From positions 372,001 through 436,000 of the forward strand of contig WIXG01000017.1 of assembly GCA_009869945.1 (NCBI GenBank): 64,000 nucleotides of DNA, written 5' to 3'. Source of the DNA: Mesaphorura yosii. Taxonomy: Eukaryota > Arthropoda > Collembola > Poduromorpha > Tullbergiidae. Under the pieces are notes generated by a model, which searched no databases, had not been told where the DNA came from, and saw nothing but the letters and a program-made list of their open reading frames with translations. The position numbers were made by a program, and so were the translations under genes. Of the stretch, positions 24,701-39,647 are shown one piece after another (positions within the stretch are counted from its first letter, which is position 1; each line of letters opens with the position of its first letter).

Positions 24701-27700
24701 CTGTTAAAAAGTATGTGAAATGTGGATTGTAGATGCCAAAGCAACCAGCCAGGCAACTAGCTGCATGCCATCATGTTCTTGGTGTCTGGTGTGTTGTTTC
24801 CATTGCCAAGACCGAGACAGAGAGAATACAATGCGAGTTAAGGAGCCACAGCCACTGAAGACAGCAGCTACTAAATACAATGTTTTGAAATGGAAGTTCA
24901 CCCCCGAGGAATGCGTGACGGAGTGCAAGCTTTCTTTTGTTGAGTTTTATACTTTCTTGGTTCTTGGCATTAGCTGGCCATGCATGAGTATGTTAAGGAC
25001 ACAGAATTCTCGGCACTGTGCTATGCTGGGCAACAATACAATAGATTTATCGTGACTCAGGGAAAAAGGAAGCTCGTCGTCCAAGTCTCTGAGTCTGAGG
25101 CCAGACTTCTTTCTTGTAGAATTCATATTCGTATTCTAACTCGAATTCTCTCCCACATGATAAAGGAATATTTTATTTATTTATGATTCTTAATTCTTTG
25201 AGGTATCAAAACTCAAATATCAAATGCGACGGTGAATGGCATGAATTCAATATTTTCATTTTCACGACTCGAGAAAAAGTGGAATTATAACGTATGGAAT
25301 TAAAATATTAAATTATTATGAGAAGAGAAGTAAAGATTGCATTGTGAGCAAAGTAAACAATCACTGTCTGACTGATCTGCTCCTTTTGCCTTAATTTCAA
25401 GATGATGAGATTTGGTTTACAAAAACAGAATCTTCAACCACTCAATTCACCAAATTGATGCCCCTGTAATGAATTTCTGATTTCGAACCCAAAAGTGGTA
25501 TGGCACAGGAGAAAAGTGGCAAGTCACCATCGACCACTTATCCGAGAAGCCAAGTGAAGTGAAGACTTCAAGACTTTTGACTTGACCATCATAAATTTGA
25601 GAGATGAAGATGAGTTTGTTGTTCTCCTCAAGATTTCATCTCATCAAGTAAGTCACCGTCACGAAAACAATGAAACAGCCAACTTGCAAGTTGTTTCCAG
25701 AAACTTTGGCCAGCGAAGGCTCTCGAAATTCCGGAACAGGCACGGATTTAATGCTTTAATGTGTGAAAGCAGTGCCATGCCACGATTCAGAAGAAGAACC
25801 GAGAAGAATGCGTCCTCCGTCGAGCCACACCGAGCAAAGATGAGTAACAACGCTGGCGCTGAATTAAAACGTAGATTCTAATTGTTATTGATCAACTTTC
25901 CATGGTATGAACGTCGAACAGTGAACACTGAATACTGAACGCTAACGCTACTCGCTGCTTTTGTAGTAATAATCATATTATTATTAATAATAGGAACTTT
26001 GAATAATGATGAATATGAATTTGAATCGTCGTATTAAAATCCAGTTTTTGCATTGCACTGCCACTGCCAGAACGCCAGAAGAGTCTCGTAGCGTCAGCGT
26101 ATTCAACTTTGTTAATCATTCTGGTCACTCTCCGCATTCAAATTATGTGCATCTGCATTGTTGCAGTGCAGCAGCGCTGCATTGTTGGAGACGACGACGA
26201 ATAGAGATGGATTACTTTACATGGTCGGGATGACTGATACATGAAATGCGAGACAGGACAAGACAGCAGCAGCAGCGTTGCATAATTTCGAGTCGAGTCT
26301 AGCACTGGCTCTTGGAATACTTTCGAGCAAATTACGAATATCAAAGCCAAAGTCAGTCTCATAACAATGTCGAAAACAAGTTTAGCTTATTTGAAAATTG
26401 AAACAGCTTCAATTCAATTCAGCTTTCACAATGAAGCATAAGCAAAAGACCAAGTCCAAGACCCAGTTCTTTGAAAATAAAGATGAGGGTTAAAAATATT
26501 TGTAATGAAGCAGCAGCGGCGTAGCAGTTCAAGTCGTCAGTCTTTAGCTCGAATAAAATTATAGACATAAAAAGTGGTTCATCTTGCGCTCTGCTCTGCT
26601 CTGATCATGGAAATTTTAATTTTGGGTGTGCTTTCCCTTCATTTAGTGCGCGTAGTAATTTTCAACATCCTATTTCCATTTCCCTTCATCATCCCTCTGC
26701 CTATGCTTTGATAGTAGTCATTATTGAATCTTCTTCATCAGGCAGGCAGGGTCCTTTAGGGCATTACAGAAGTTGAAGCTCTCAGGAGCACGCAGGTAAA
26801 AGGTTACCACGATAATAACAGCCGAGTTATGAATAATAATACACGTATGAATATGAATGATGATGATACATCGTCATCATCTATCGTCTTCCCTGCGCTG
26901 TGCTGTGCTGCGCTATTTAAAGCCCTGTTCTGTGTCCAGGCATACAATACCATCAATTGCGCATTACCTCACATAATGATCCAGTCTCCGATTCTCTTCC
27001 ATCTGCGTGTATGCGTGGAAAGGAAAATACATATTGCCTTGCCTGCCTTTAATTTTTCCGTGTCACTTTTTGTGCCCATCAAATTTTATGGCTATTTTCC
27101 TCACTTTGCAGGGTAAATACAAGATTTAGCGCTTTCTGCCTGGTAAAGGCAAAGAGGAATCCATAAAACTTTGTCCTGAAGATCGTAGACCTGTCATTTG
27201 GGCAACAGCAAGCACAGAGCACGGGAAGGGCAACGACAAAGATTGCGACATCGCACCGAGTTGAAATGAAAAAGGTTCGAGACACGTTCGACATTCAACA
27301 ATTCACCGCGTAACATTTTTATTATTTGCTGTTGGCAGTTTCAGTTGGTTTGAAATAAAATGTGACGACGAACGAGAGAGCAGCGAGGCTCTTCGCTCTT
27401 GAGCGAACGTTCGTCGCTCGGCGAGTTTGGCTTCTGACTTTGAGTATCTCAAAATTGACCACGTACACGTACGCACTTTTGTCCCAGGTGTCTTTGGCTT
27501 TTCACTCGTCTCCAGCCCGGCAAGTATTTAGCAACATCCAGAAACCAACCGTTCGTTTCAACAAGGCAGAGCAGAAAGACACAAAACCTATTGCAGAGCA
27601 AATTACAGCCTATTTCCCGAAAGTCGTGAAGTGAACCTTTCATTTCGTCAATTTTCCAACAATAATTCCCATCTGCCTGCCATTAACTTCAAAAATGCGA

Positions 27701-30700
27701 GTGCTCACACTAGCACGTCGCGGCGCATACGGAGAACATCTTCAAACATGTATCTTCTGCTTCTGCCTCCGTACTCGGAAATCATGGAACTTGACTCCAG
27801 CGACCGAACCACACTGCCACTGCGAGTCGAGAGATCCCACATTACATGACCGCATTCATTAACAGCAACGCAAGATGCAAGAACAAAACCGTATAAAAAA
27901 TGTAACAGCAACGTATTTTGTATGGCTTGAGCTCATTTCCTCTTTTCCGGACTCATTAACAACCCCAACCCAGCTAGGCCTGAGCGCCTGCACTTGTCCA
28001 AATGTTTTGGGATTCATGGGAAAATTGAGAGCTCACATCCTCCAACAACGGAGCAACCAGCCCTAAATAATTATGATTACGACATGTCCCTCAAATCCAG
28101 CGTAAGCACATGTACCAGGATGCGAACGGCTCGAGTGTCAACGCAAAATCCTGCTACATGCCCGTAATAAAGTATTAAGTATTTATATTCCAAGTTTTCT
28201 CACAATTTTCCACGTCGTGGAAAAGAGATTTATCATTTTACGGCCTGCGCAGTGCAAATGTCAAGCCGACATATTTATGGAAGCCCTCTTTTGAATGGGA
28301 TTCATCTCTTTTTAAATACTGTAACGCAGGGTGCATCCAAGTCAAGTTTTGCTTTGGTTTTAAATATCATCATAATATTTTTACGAGCATTTCTCACTCG
28401 CTCGAGCATCTGGTTCATGTCCAACTCGTAAATTATCTGCGTTATTAAGACAAGTTCTTGTCAATAGCTGCTATAAAAATTTCACGAGCGCCGGTGCCGG
28501 CAAGGCACGGCAAGTTTACAACCACCAAATATTTTGCTTGTTGCTTCTTCTTCCTTTATGACTTCGCTCGCTAATTCAGACCGAGCAAGGCAAAGGCAGT
28601 CTTGTATTTATTTGGGCCTCCGGTTCAAAGATCTCATTTCGGGCTGAGCCCGGATCGCTTGTCGCTTCATCATTTAATAGAAAATTATTACAATGCCCAA
28701 TACAGTTTATTTTAAGAAAAGATGAGATTGCTCCCTGCTGAGAGTGTGTTTCAATTTTATGAATACTTGATGACCTTTCAAGATGATCTCATTTCAGTGC
28801 AGTGCTGTTGTGCTCTGCACGAACTAATTCATGAGAAACAACAGTAAAAGCCATTGCCTGGCAAAGCAAAATCCAAAGCTCAGGCCAGTCGAGTCAAAGT
28901 CAAATTAACGGGATTTCAATATGCAAATGCCTGCAATGTACTTGCCTTTGCTGTTATTGCCATTGTTGTTCTGTTACACTTTAATTTGTTGGGCTATTTG
29001 CCTTGTATGATTTATGATACGATTTCTTATTGTGCTCTAGCTCGTTCACTCACTCAATGATAATTTAAAATATAAAATTTCTTTCGACGTTGCCTGCCAT
29101 TGCCTTTCAGGCAGCAGCACACGGAACACAAAATATTATTGCACACAATAACTCACGCCGAAATTGTCATTCTCCGCTTCGACCGACTTCGACGCGCGAT
29201 GCACCAGCTCCATGCATGGCCTGAAAGGTTACGGCGGGTTATCACTAAATTGAATCAGTACATCACAACAGCATGGCAAGCCCACACGTCACGGGACGCA
29301 TTGAGTTTTGAGTTTTGAGTATTGAGCATGACAAACTTTTATTATCATTGCATTTCATCTCCACTTTACTTTACACTTTACTCCTTCACGGGTGTGAATC
29401 TCAAATCATCCGCAGCAGAGCAAAGACGCATTTGGCATTTCTCAGGCCGCCGCACAATAATCATTGCCATTGCCGTGCCCGTGCCCATAAAATCTAATCA
29501 TCATAAATGACACCGTTTAACTACCAAACAATTTGCCATTAAATTACTGCATGCGCACGTGGCGTGGCGTGGCGAAATAACTTTGGTCATAAAATTAGGA
29601 TACGCGCTTGGAAGATGTTCAACGCAGATTATAAACTATTTCTGCTATACGACTGTAAAAGGAAAAATCGACGACTCATCGCAGTCGCAGTCTTTCTCTG
29701 ACTGAGGACCGAGCCAAGACCGAATGAATTGAGACCAAATGCCAATAATAACCGAGCCACAGTGGCATTTATTTACTTGCTCTCGAACTCGAACTCAAAC
29801 TACTTTTACACGAACCATGCGATTGCGATTGGCGATTGTGACAAGTGGAATCTAATCTGAGCCTCATCATCTCGACGTAAATGGTAAATCTCAACTTCTC
29901 AGCTTACCGACGGCACTGACTCAGAGCGATGCGGTGTCGTGTTATTACGATTTCCCCACTTCAGTGATAATATTTTCTTCATCTCAGATCTCAGTTCAAT
30001 CTTCTCCTGCGCCGTGTGCCGTGCTACATGCACCATTGGGAAATTGGGATCGAAATACTTCCTTCGTCTATCTACTCGACTTCTTCTCCCCCACCTTTTA
30101 GCTTTATCTGCACTCTTTATAGAAAAGAGTGAGAAAAACCAATCAACCACTTTGTCACTTCTTCCTTGTCATAATAATAGCGATGAGCAACAGCATCGAG
30201 CAGGGAGAAGGAAGATGATGTGAAGATGCGACTCGACTGCGACTGGAGTCGAGTCGTCAAAGTCAATTCTTCAACCCCAAATTCAACATCAACATTTTCC
30301 AATCTCTGAGCAACACATTTTAACATTTTAAGGCTTCACACTACAATAAACTCTGCTTGCTTGCCTGACTGCCAACCAGTGCTTCTCAAGATTCTGACTT
30401 GATTTGTTCCCCGACACCACCAACACGACAAAGTACGCACGGAACACTACGACTACAAAGAACCATTGTGTTTGACCGTCACGATGCATCGCCATCGCGG
30501 CATGCGGGGACGGGGACAATGCCAGATAAAAAGAAGTCATTGTCATATTACATTACCGTCAGCCCTGCGCTCCGTGGCCTTTACATGTTTCAAAGTGACA
30601 AATTGAAGTATTAGAGGAAATGACACAATGAATTGCCGATTAGTTCATGTCTTCCCACCCGCCTTCAACGCTAGTCGAGAGTCTCGCACTTCGTCTCCGT

Positions 30701-33305
30701 CCGTCGTTGCGTTGCTTGCTGGGGTTCATCGGGTCGGTCGGGCTTGGAACTTGGACTTGGACTCAGATTCTGCTTTCTTCTTTCTGCTGCCTTTTCGCAA
30801 GCACAACGCACAAGACAAATATTGAGCATCTCTAAACAAATGTTGGCTTGGCTGGCTGGTTCTTTTGAAGAAGTGGAAGTGGAAATGGGAGGACTCGCAG
30901 TCCGTAGATCTCCATTAACATTTTTAAGGATGAAATATTTCAGAGGTTTTCATTCATTGCTGCTGCACCACAATGCCTGCTCGCTTTTCGCCTGCTTGGC
31001 TGGCAAGACGCTGCGATGATGAGACGATGAGAGGAAAGAAGCTGCAGCCAGCCGACTCAGCCGACGCGCCGACTGACTGACTTGACTTGCTAACTTCTTT
31101 TTGGGGTAAAAAGCCAAAAGCCAAAGTCAAAGCCAGAACCACTGAAATGTAACTTTGCTCGTCGTGGTGATGATGCATGACTCGTTAAAGTGCCTTGCCA
31201 TTCGGTATTAATGGCCAGGCCACGCCACGTTCAAGCCCGGCGTTGGCATTATTGAACGGAAACCTTCGACAAAAGAATAAACCATGACTCTTAAATTGTG
31301 CGTATCCACAATCATCGACGGCGCGCGAGGAAATTGATCTCTTTCTTCGGGGAAGAAACAATTTTGAATGCGCAGGTATTTGGAGCCGAGCTCGAAGCAG
31401 TAAATCTTCCCCGCAGTAAGCTAAACTCATTTATTACAAAGTATCAGCTTCTAAATTCTCCACTTCCTTTTCCTTTCCTTTCCTCTTTATCCTTTTGGTC
31501 TGCGAGTATTTGCATTGTATTCAGCTTCGGGGCTCAGGCTGGCTTCGTTCGTATTCATACATCAAACAGTTTCCCTTTCAAAATATTAACACTCTGAAAA
31601 TGAAAATTCGTCGAGGCGAATCTTCTCTTCTGAGGCGAGGCAAAATGAAGAAAAGCTCACTCACGTACGTACTACGTAGTTTAGTTTAGTCAAGCATAGT
31701 AAAGGAAAGATTAGCAAATAATGTAAATTGTTGGCTTAATCATAATCAAAATATTACATGACACAAAACCCCAAAGGGGACAAGTGCAAATCTAATCTTG
31801 GTTGATTCTAATTTATAAGTTTAACGCATCTTCTTTCATATTCTCTGTTCTTAGGGCCATCGCCACCACCGCACCGTGTCGTAAATCTTAACTTTTACGC
31901 AACGTAAATTAACGCACAGCTCGGCACAGTTTGGAGATAAGTCAAATTAACAAGATGCAAAGTTTTTTAATTGAATGGAAATCATGTCATCGCCTTCGCC
32001 TTCGCTGCCGTCATCGTCATCGCCTCAGATTTACGTCCGTGGTGACGAAAGTGAGTGCCTTGCCGCGCCGAGTGAATCTTCGACGGTAATTCTGCCTGAC
32101 GCCTCTCCTCTTGGGAAACAATGCTTCGAGGTTCGATTCAGTAAGGCAGAGGCAATAATGCAATACGCATGCATAACTTAACAAGGCCACCCCACGCCGG
32201 GATTTGATTTGACGGCACGTGAAGTAAAGAGAATGTAAATGAACTGTTGTGAAATGACTTACAAAATGAGTCTACTAAAGTCCTTGACTAATTAACGATT
32301 TTTCTTTATTTTAGTGGCGGCAGCAGCAGCAATGAAGTGTCCTGTCCCTGCCTTGTCTTTATGATGAATGTGGAATAATGAATGAGTATTCAATGTGAAG
32401 CTCCGCCAAGGCTCAAGACTCAAGACTTGCAAGCAAGAAGTATGACGGTACATTGTTGCCTTCGCCATTAGCCTTCTCTGTGATGTCGGACGGAGATGAT
32501 GATCAATAATGGAAGATGTTTACACTTCCTACAGGCCGAAAACTACGACTACGACTGGAACGATGAACCCACCAGCGTCTTCTTCTAATACACATCCATT
32601 TAGTAATTCATGTCTCGAGGAAATTAAAACATGCTTGGCTGAATATTTTCTCTCTGCCTGGATTTTTCTCATGCATATTCAGAAGAGCATGGCAAGAACG
32701 ACAAAAGATTCTTCTTCTCTTCCTTCTTCTTCTACTTCTACATGTACACGCCTTCCTCGTCCTTTTCTAATTAGATTACCATCAACTTCACCTCCATTAA
32801 GAACTAAACCTCCATCACCAAGCGAGACAAGACGAGCAAGGCATCAACATGGTCGTGTCGTGCGTGCACTCGCTACTCGCGTGAACGTTCGCGTTTCAGA
32901 ATTTGACCTCTGACCACAACATTTTGCAGTAAAACTGCCTCACATTACATGGGAATGCAAAAAATGGAAAAATCGCAGGCCAAGTCAAGTCAAACTTAAA
33001 ATCTAATAAAATGTGTAATGCAAAATACAATCCAAAGTACGTAAAATCAACTGATCACAGGCAGGCAAGCAGGCAGGCTAAAACCACCCAACAACAAAAC
33101 AACTTAAACATGAACTATAAAAGATTAAAAAGTTTAGCTTTCGGGATTGTGAATGGTAAAAGACTGCAAAGTGCAAAAGCCAAGTGCTGAGGCTTGTACA
33201 GATTTTTACGATGTTCAAACTTCTCCTGCTTCCACTTGTACTTGTGTGGGACAACTTTTTCTCGCTAAACGCTAATCTAATAAAATATTATAATCAACCC
33301 ACGCG

Positions 33306-33321
33306 CTGCCTGCCTGCCTGC
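33306..33321. repeat. (TGCC) tandem repeat
   Basis: About four copies of TGCC/GCCT, another member of the dispersed GGCA/TGCC family. Confidence 0.88.
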
Positions 33322-36300
33322 GGTTCTGTCACAGTCACCGTGTGGCATGGCGGCCGAATTTAAGACAATTTTGTCCCAGCAGCCAGCCAAACCATGTCTG
33401 CCAAATTAGAATAACTAATGAAGCTCAAATGAAGCCAGCATTCGTCCCGTTCCTTTTGTCTAGTCAAACTCGTATACTTTATTGTTGTCAGATTACAAGA
33501 TGGCAGCAGCTAGGAGCGACGACGGTGGTCGGAAAATCAGCAAATGGCAAGTACACAATGCAAGACAAGGCAATAAAATTCGTGCACCTTTCCTGTAATC
33601 AGCTTCATTATTTCCGAAACTTTTTATTGACAAGAAATTCGAGTTGTAATGTCAATATAATTTTCATTTCCTTCCTTCGTCTTTCTGCTGCCTTCGCCGT
33701 CTGAATTCATAAATGGAAATGAATGCTTAAAAATGTGTTGTATAATTTACGAGGCTGAAATCAGCAGATTGTTTCCCATGCGCGCAAGCACCAACGCAAA
33801 AACGCAATGCCGATACTGCATTATGGATGTAGTAGTCACGTCAAGAAATGTCGTAAACTGAGCCGGATCGTCTGCCAACACAATTCACATTTCATACTTT
33901 TGCAAAAACATTCATAAGGTGGAGTTGAACCGGCAACGAACAGCGAGGAACAGCAAAGAAACAAATACCAATAAAAGCGTGGTGCCATGTTACATTTTTT
34001 TTTGTGCGCGAAAATCGTCGTAATCGTAAAAGACGGCCGAGGAATTCTTAAGCCTGGCCTGAGCTAGCTTTTATGCGTTCTCGTACAAAGAAGGGGTTCG
34101 AAGTGGAGGATATCAATGGAGAAATTCAAGAATTACGACACGACATGTGAGCACACATTAAATTTACTGTTTACTATTTACATTTGCAATTTTGCCTCTC
34201 GCACAAATTGCTCGGCGGCGGCAGATGGGATAATGAAATATTAAGGCGCATAATCTCCAAGTGCTCAGTGACCATGTGCGTTACATTTGCTCAATCGTTT
34301 TCGCAGCGCAGTGCAATGCAGTCGACTGCTCGTTCACTTTGAAGGATTCAAGGCCCAATTTCACAAAACATATTTTCAAACTGGCAACATAATTCTTAAC
34401 GTCTGTTGGATTATGGCCGGTCATAAAATTAAAGAGGATTTTCACCTTTTTTCGTGTTGACACCAAGTTTCAGCACAGACAAAATATGAGCATGTTGTTC
34501 ACGATAATATTTATTACATCAAGCAGTGCAGGGCACGAAACACAATGAAACGCACCTGAGCGCCGAATTCCAATGCCTGTTTATAAATTCCCAAAGGAAT
34601 CACAGCGAGTCGTAAACATCTCAAATATTTCGGGCCCTGACACGGGCTCATAACTCGCAACTCGCAATTCCTGTTGTGCTATTTACTTTTGGAATTGGCA
34701 ATTAAATGGCCATGGCCTGCCTGCCTGGGCTCGTTGACTGCTGACCAAATTGGAATTAATAAAATATGGACGACACGCCACGCCAAGCCAGGCAAGCTGT
34801 GGAGGGCGCGAGTGCGAGATAAAATCACATCAAAATTATGTAATTTTTTATCCGTCGTAAGGATTTTGTACGTACAAAGTGAATGATTTGCTAATAATCA
34901 CTTTCCTTCGTTACTCGATTGCTCCAAGTACGTTCGGAGATTAGCGCTCTATAATTTTATGTAAATTTGTCGGCAGTTTACCTATTTTAGCGGTGTTAAT
35001 GGCAAAAGTCAAAGCAGAAGCCAAATCGACTTGTGAACGTAAACAGATTGTAAGGAGAAGCGTTTAATAATAATCTTAATCATAAATTCTATTCTCCTTC
35101 GTTTCTCCTTTTGCGCCGCACCGAGCCGAGACCGGGTCATCATGGCCAAGAATACCAAAGAGCGATGCAAGAGCAACTTTTTTATTCAGTACAGAATTAC
35201 ACGGCGAGTATCCGTCCAAAGGAACCGAAAAGTTTAAATGAATTATTATTGCCTTTTGTGTACAAATACAGACAACGCGCACACAAGACGTTAATATACA
35301 AATTTTGACATTGCAACCAGCTAAAACGAACTCAAGTTGTCTTGGTAGCCACAGGCCACATTCATTAATATGTTTTGGAGTAGTTGCTGCTTGCTTGGCA
35401 CTGTCAAAGCCACAGCCACAGTCAAATCCACGCGATACCGCACTGAGCACTGTTCTGACACATTTAATAATTTCGTACCTACACCATCGCGTTGTTCGCC
35501 GTTTCTGTTCATTGTTGCAGCTCCACATTATTTATTACCGAACAAATACTCGCATTGCATTGTTGGCCTGCGCTGTGCTGTGTATCTGCCCATGCGTCCT
35601 GAATAAACGCATAAAGGCATAATATTCATTAGGACAATGTTCAATGTTCGGGTTACGCAACAATGCACCTCGCGTAAGCTAGGTATTTACATGCATGGAT
35701 GGACAGAACAGGACGAATGACGACCAAACAAGGTTGACGGGCTGGCTGTGTTGTAATAATTCGATTGAGATCGAAGCTCAGCCGGTGCAGTGCACTGCCA
35801 TGCATTGCAATGAGTAATGATGGTAATGAATTCATGAAATGAAATCCAACCCAGCCTAAAGCGACAATCATAACAATTGTCCCTGTTTGCAGTTTGCTCA
35901 CTCGACGCAGCGATCAAGCCGACGCACGTCCGTCTGTCTATCCATCAGTATTCAGCTGCTCGCAGCACTAATCACTACGTGCCATAGTCATTGTGTAATC
36001 AGTATTTAATAAGCCGCACCATATAATTAGAGCTGGTGCAAATTAACGAGTGAAGACTCGCGTCTGTGGCTGGCTTTGCTTTGCTTGGCGATGGCCTACT
36101 CTCAATTCACTTGACTTCAATGCTAAAAGTAAAAGTGAATGGGGAGGCAAATGATGAGTAGATGAGTACGTGTAATTCTGTAATTACTCGACGGGTTGGA
36201 CTGCCAAACTAAAATTATGCGAAACGGAGCGTCTTCGGCATCTTCAAAGAAGAAACTGGCAGCTCAGCCGCCCTCGCCTTCGATGCTTTCTCCGTTACCG

Positions 36301-39300
36301 AAGAATATGAGGGAACTTCGTTCCTCGTTTTCTTCTTCGCTTGACTCACTCGAGGGTTGCGCTGAGTTCGAGTTTGGAGGGTGAAAGATTTCTCTGGAGA
36401 CCTATATTTCCATATAATTTCAAAAGGAAAAAAAAGAAACCCTCGGGCAGGCTATCAGTCTTGAAATTCTCGTGGCTCGTCACAAAGAAGCTGCAAAGAG
36501 AGAATTTTGCTGCCTTTCCCTTCTTAATTCTCCATCTTCCAGCTTTGGCTCGCTTGCTTGCTTTGGCTTTCTCCTGTGGATTGTGGGTTCTCTACTCAAA
36601 ACTGCAACTACAAAGCTACCAACAAGCTGTTACAAGACAGCAACAACTTCCTCAAACCCACCAACTTGCTTTCGCTTCTTCATTCGACTCGTATCGCAAT
36701 CGCACTTCATGATGAGGTGGCACGGCAGTGCACAACAACAATGCAATGTGTCTCCAGAGACGACACGAGAGGAGTAGATGCGCTCGCGAGTGCATTCAAT
36801 TCAAGTCGACGAGGAAGTTATTTCCTTATTAAAACACCCCGCACAAAGGAAAGTCTGAGATGGCTAACCATCTCACGCGGTACGCGGTATTGAAAATTGA
36901 GTGTCGAATTTGGAATTTGAATCTTGTAACCAAACCAGAACGACGCAACGCAAGAAACGTGGTGCTTTTGCTGCGCTTACTAAGCAAATTGTAAATAACG
37001 ACGGAGAAATTGAAGCCAGCCTGAACGCGAACGCGTTGATGTTGATGCTGTTGATGATGATGATATTTTCTATAAGAAGATGATTGCTTTACTGCTTTTG
37101 CTTTACTCGGCGCATCTTCTTAAATTTACTCCCGCACCGGATTCATTCACATCTTCTCTTCGTCGCCTCTGGAAAAATAAACTTGGCTGGGCTCAAACGA
37201 AACTTGTCTTTGATCATTTTCTATTGATTTTGTAATAAAATATGATGTGATGGGTTTTGAAGAGATAAACGTAGAGCGGTGTAGTGCGGAGCACAACAAT
37301 AAGATCCCATCAAATTTCGTATAATATATTGACACAACAGGAACAACTCATCCTCCACTTTGCATACGCAACATAACCTGGCGTGGCTCGGCTCGAATTC
37401 GGCATATATCCCCCGAAATGCTTCGCCATATTTTATGAGACCAATTTTACGCTGTCGCTCTGACTGTCTTCTCACAAAGCTCGCCATTTCGCGTGGCATG
37501 GCGTAATAAAATCATGTACGCAATCTTCTTCAGCTTCATTGCTCTGCCTGCAAGCAATGCAATGCAATGCAGACGAGATGTAAAGAGACCGGGCAGACAA
37601 GCATGGAATTGTCCCTATTTTTCAATTTTTGACTCGAGCAAGCAGAAAATGAAGGCTGGGCTGAAGAATTCCAACTCACAACTTGCTTTGTTTTTCTAAG
37701 CTGAATTTCGTATTCGGAACGGCAATCAGAGATAAAGAAATGCTAAACCTGAATAATGGAATGTAGGAGCACATAGATCATGATATTAGGCAGGATTCCT
37801 GCCGAAGCATTGCCGCATTTGCATTGGTAAATTGAAATGGCTCAATTTTTCGTTTTCGCAAAGAACTCGCAGTGAGCACGCTGCTGCTCAGATGTGCCAA
37901 AACATTTGTCTCTTTCATTAAGCCAGTACAGGCACAATTTGGCTGGCTGGCATGCTGTTATGATTTATTGCCTGTATCGCCATACATTTTGTACTTGCAC
38001 ACTTACTGTGTGATACGAATCTGCATGTTAACAACATTGCAATGCTACACGGCAGTACACTGGTTTATGTCACAGATGAAATCTGCTCTGCCCACTCGCT
38101 ACAGGCTCAATTCAGGCATGCCCAGCCAACCAGCAATGATAATAAATGATGACCGATCAAATTAGGAACAAATTCAATTATTCAGACTCACTGAATTGGC
38201 ATTGAAAAAATTAATGAATTAAATTACAGAACACACTGCCAAGTGCTGCCAAGCCAAGCACCAACGCGTACTGCTTCTGCCAAACAGGAATTGCAGTGCG
38301 TATGCGTAAGGATACCGTTTGTGAATTGAAAAACAAGATGTTCAATTACAGCAGCACAGACACACAAACAGCGAAACAGCAACAGCAGCATCGTGATCTC
38401 TCCGAGTTCAATAACTGTCTCTTTATCTAATCAATTGTGCAGCAAGCAACAGGCAACAGGCAAGAATTAGTGCGAGAAGAGAACGTGAAACAAAGGCGAG
38501 ACGGCCGGGACGGGAAACAAAAAATCAAGTTGAACAACGTGATCTCGATGAAACAATACGGCAATAATAATACAATAATATTTGAAAACAAGAAAATGCT
38601 TTTGACTTTGACTAGACGAAGGCCAGGCCGGGCCAGGCCAACTTCATGAAAATTGAAATATGAAATGATACCTGTTAAAAATTATTTTGTAATCATTTCT
38701 GCCCTGAGATGCGGTTCAGAAACAGCACGAAATTCGACTGGCAGCATTAATATTATGAGAATATGAGAAAAGGGTGAACCACAACTTGGAATAGACTGGA
38801 CGTGGACTCAGCAAGTATGATTTTGAGAGTAAAAAAGGTTAAGGCTCCCTGCGTCGAGAATGTTGCCCTTTCGATGATGAATGTAATTGCTAAAAACAAA
38901 TAATACAATTTAGCCTAGCCTGGCCCTTAACATGCAAGCACGCCACGCCATGCATGAGAGCCTGCCTGAACCGAGCCATGCCATGATACGATGCTATCAT
39001 CTCATCTCCTGCGTTGCTGCATCATTACTTTCATTACCCAGACTGTGAGACTGAGACTTCTTGGGCTTGACAACTGGAATCTTTTCCATTTCTTACTTTT
39101 AAAAAATGTAACTTCACATTCATGATAGCAGGGTTCATTCGTTATTATTCCATGCACTCTTCGTCTTCGTCTACGAATTTAGGGACTTCTTCCTCGCATT
39201 CGCAGTCAGCTTCGAGATGCGAAGGATGCATGGAGAGAGAAGTCGTCTAGTCACAGTGGAGAAAGCAAATCATTCCATTTGTGACTCAGGTAGGGGGCAG

Positions 39301-39647
39301 CCAGCGACCCAGCCAGACACTCTCAACTCTGAAAGTCACAGCACAATTCTCACAATACGTAAATCTGACGTCGAGTCATTTGCATTGCTAATCAGCCGAG
39401 TAAATGAGTGCAAGATTTTTTCACCCTTCAAACCAGGCGTTGAGGCGTTGTCCCACGACTACAAAGAATGCAATGGTTAAATTCTGCTGTGCACTGCGTC
39501 ATCTGGCACGACATTGGCATGGCACGGAGTCAAGCCAGAATCAGAATCCGAAATCCAGAAATTAAACCACGCAGCGACGCGTGAACGTGAGCGTGACTTG
39601 ACGTGACGGAGCCTTGTTGACAATAATGAATCAATATTTAATCTTAC

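Larger units (their letters stand above)
20951..39647 (-). other. Eph: Inferred 18.7-kb leader intron of Eph
   Basis: The boundaries are gtaagatt at 39647 and a moderate acceptor, ttcttgcag, at 20951, with a possible branch site (cagtaac) about 15 nt before it. I see no supported coding exon inside it. It contains a perfect 11-bp hairpin at 21751..21777, a TTGGC repeat at 21071..21088, and a candidate minus-strand TATA plus donor pair at 30121 and 29907 that could be an alternative first exon. Open frames within it, such as 32509..32913 on the plus strand, are Ser/Thr/Pro-biased low-complexity sequence and are not persuasive. Confidence 0.5.

Noticed and set aside
32509..32913. 134-codon plus-strand frame
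   Set aside because: It is mostly Ser/Thr/Pro from a TTC/TCT simple-sequence patch, with no recognisable domain.
33906..33970. GGTTCAACTCC on the minus strand, like a tRNA B box
   Set aside because: No complementary T-stem, no A box at the right distance and no acceptor stem, so it is not a tRNA.
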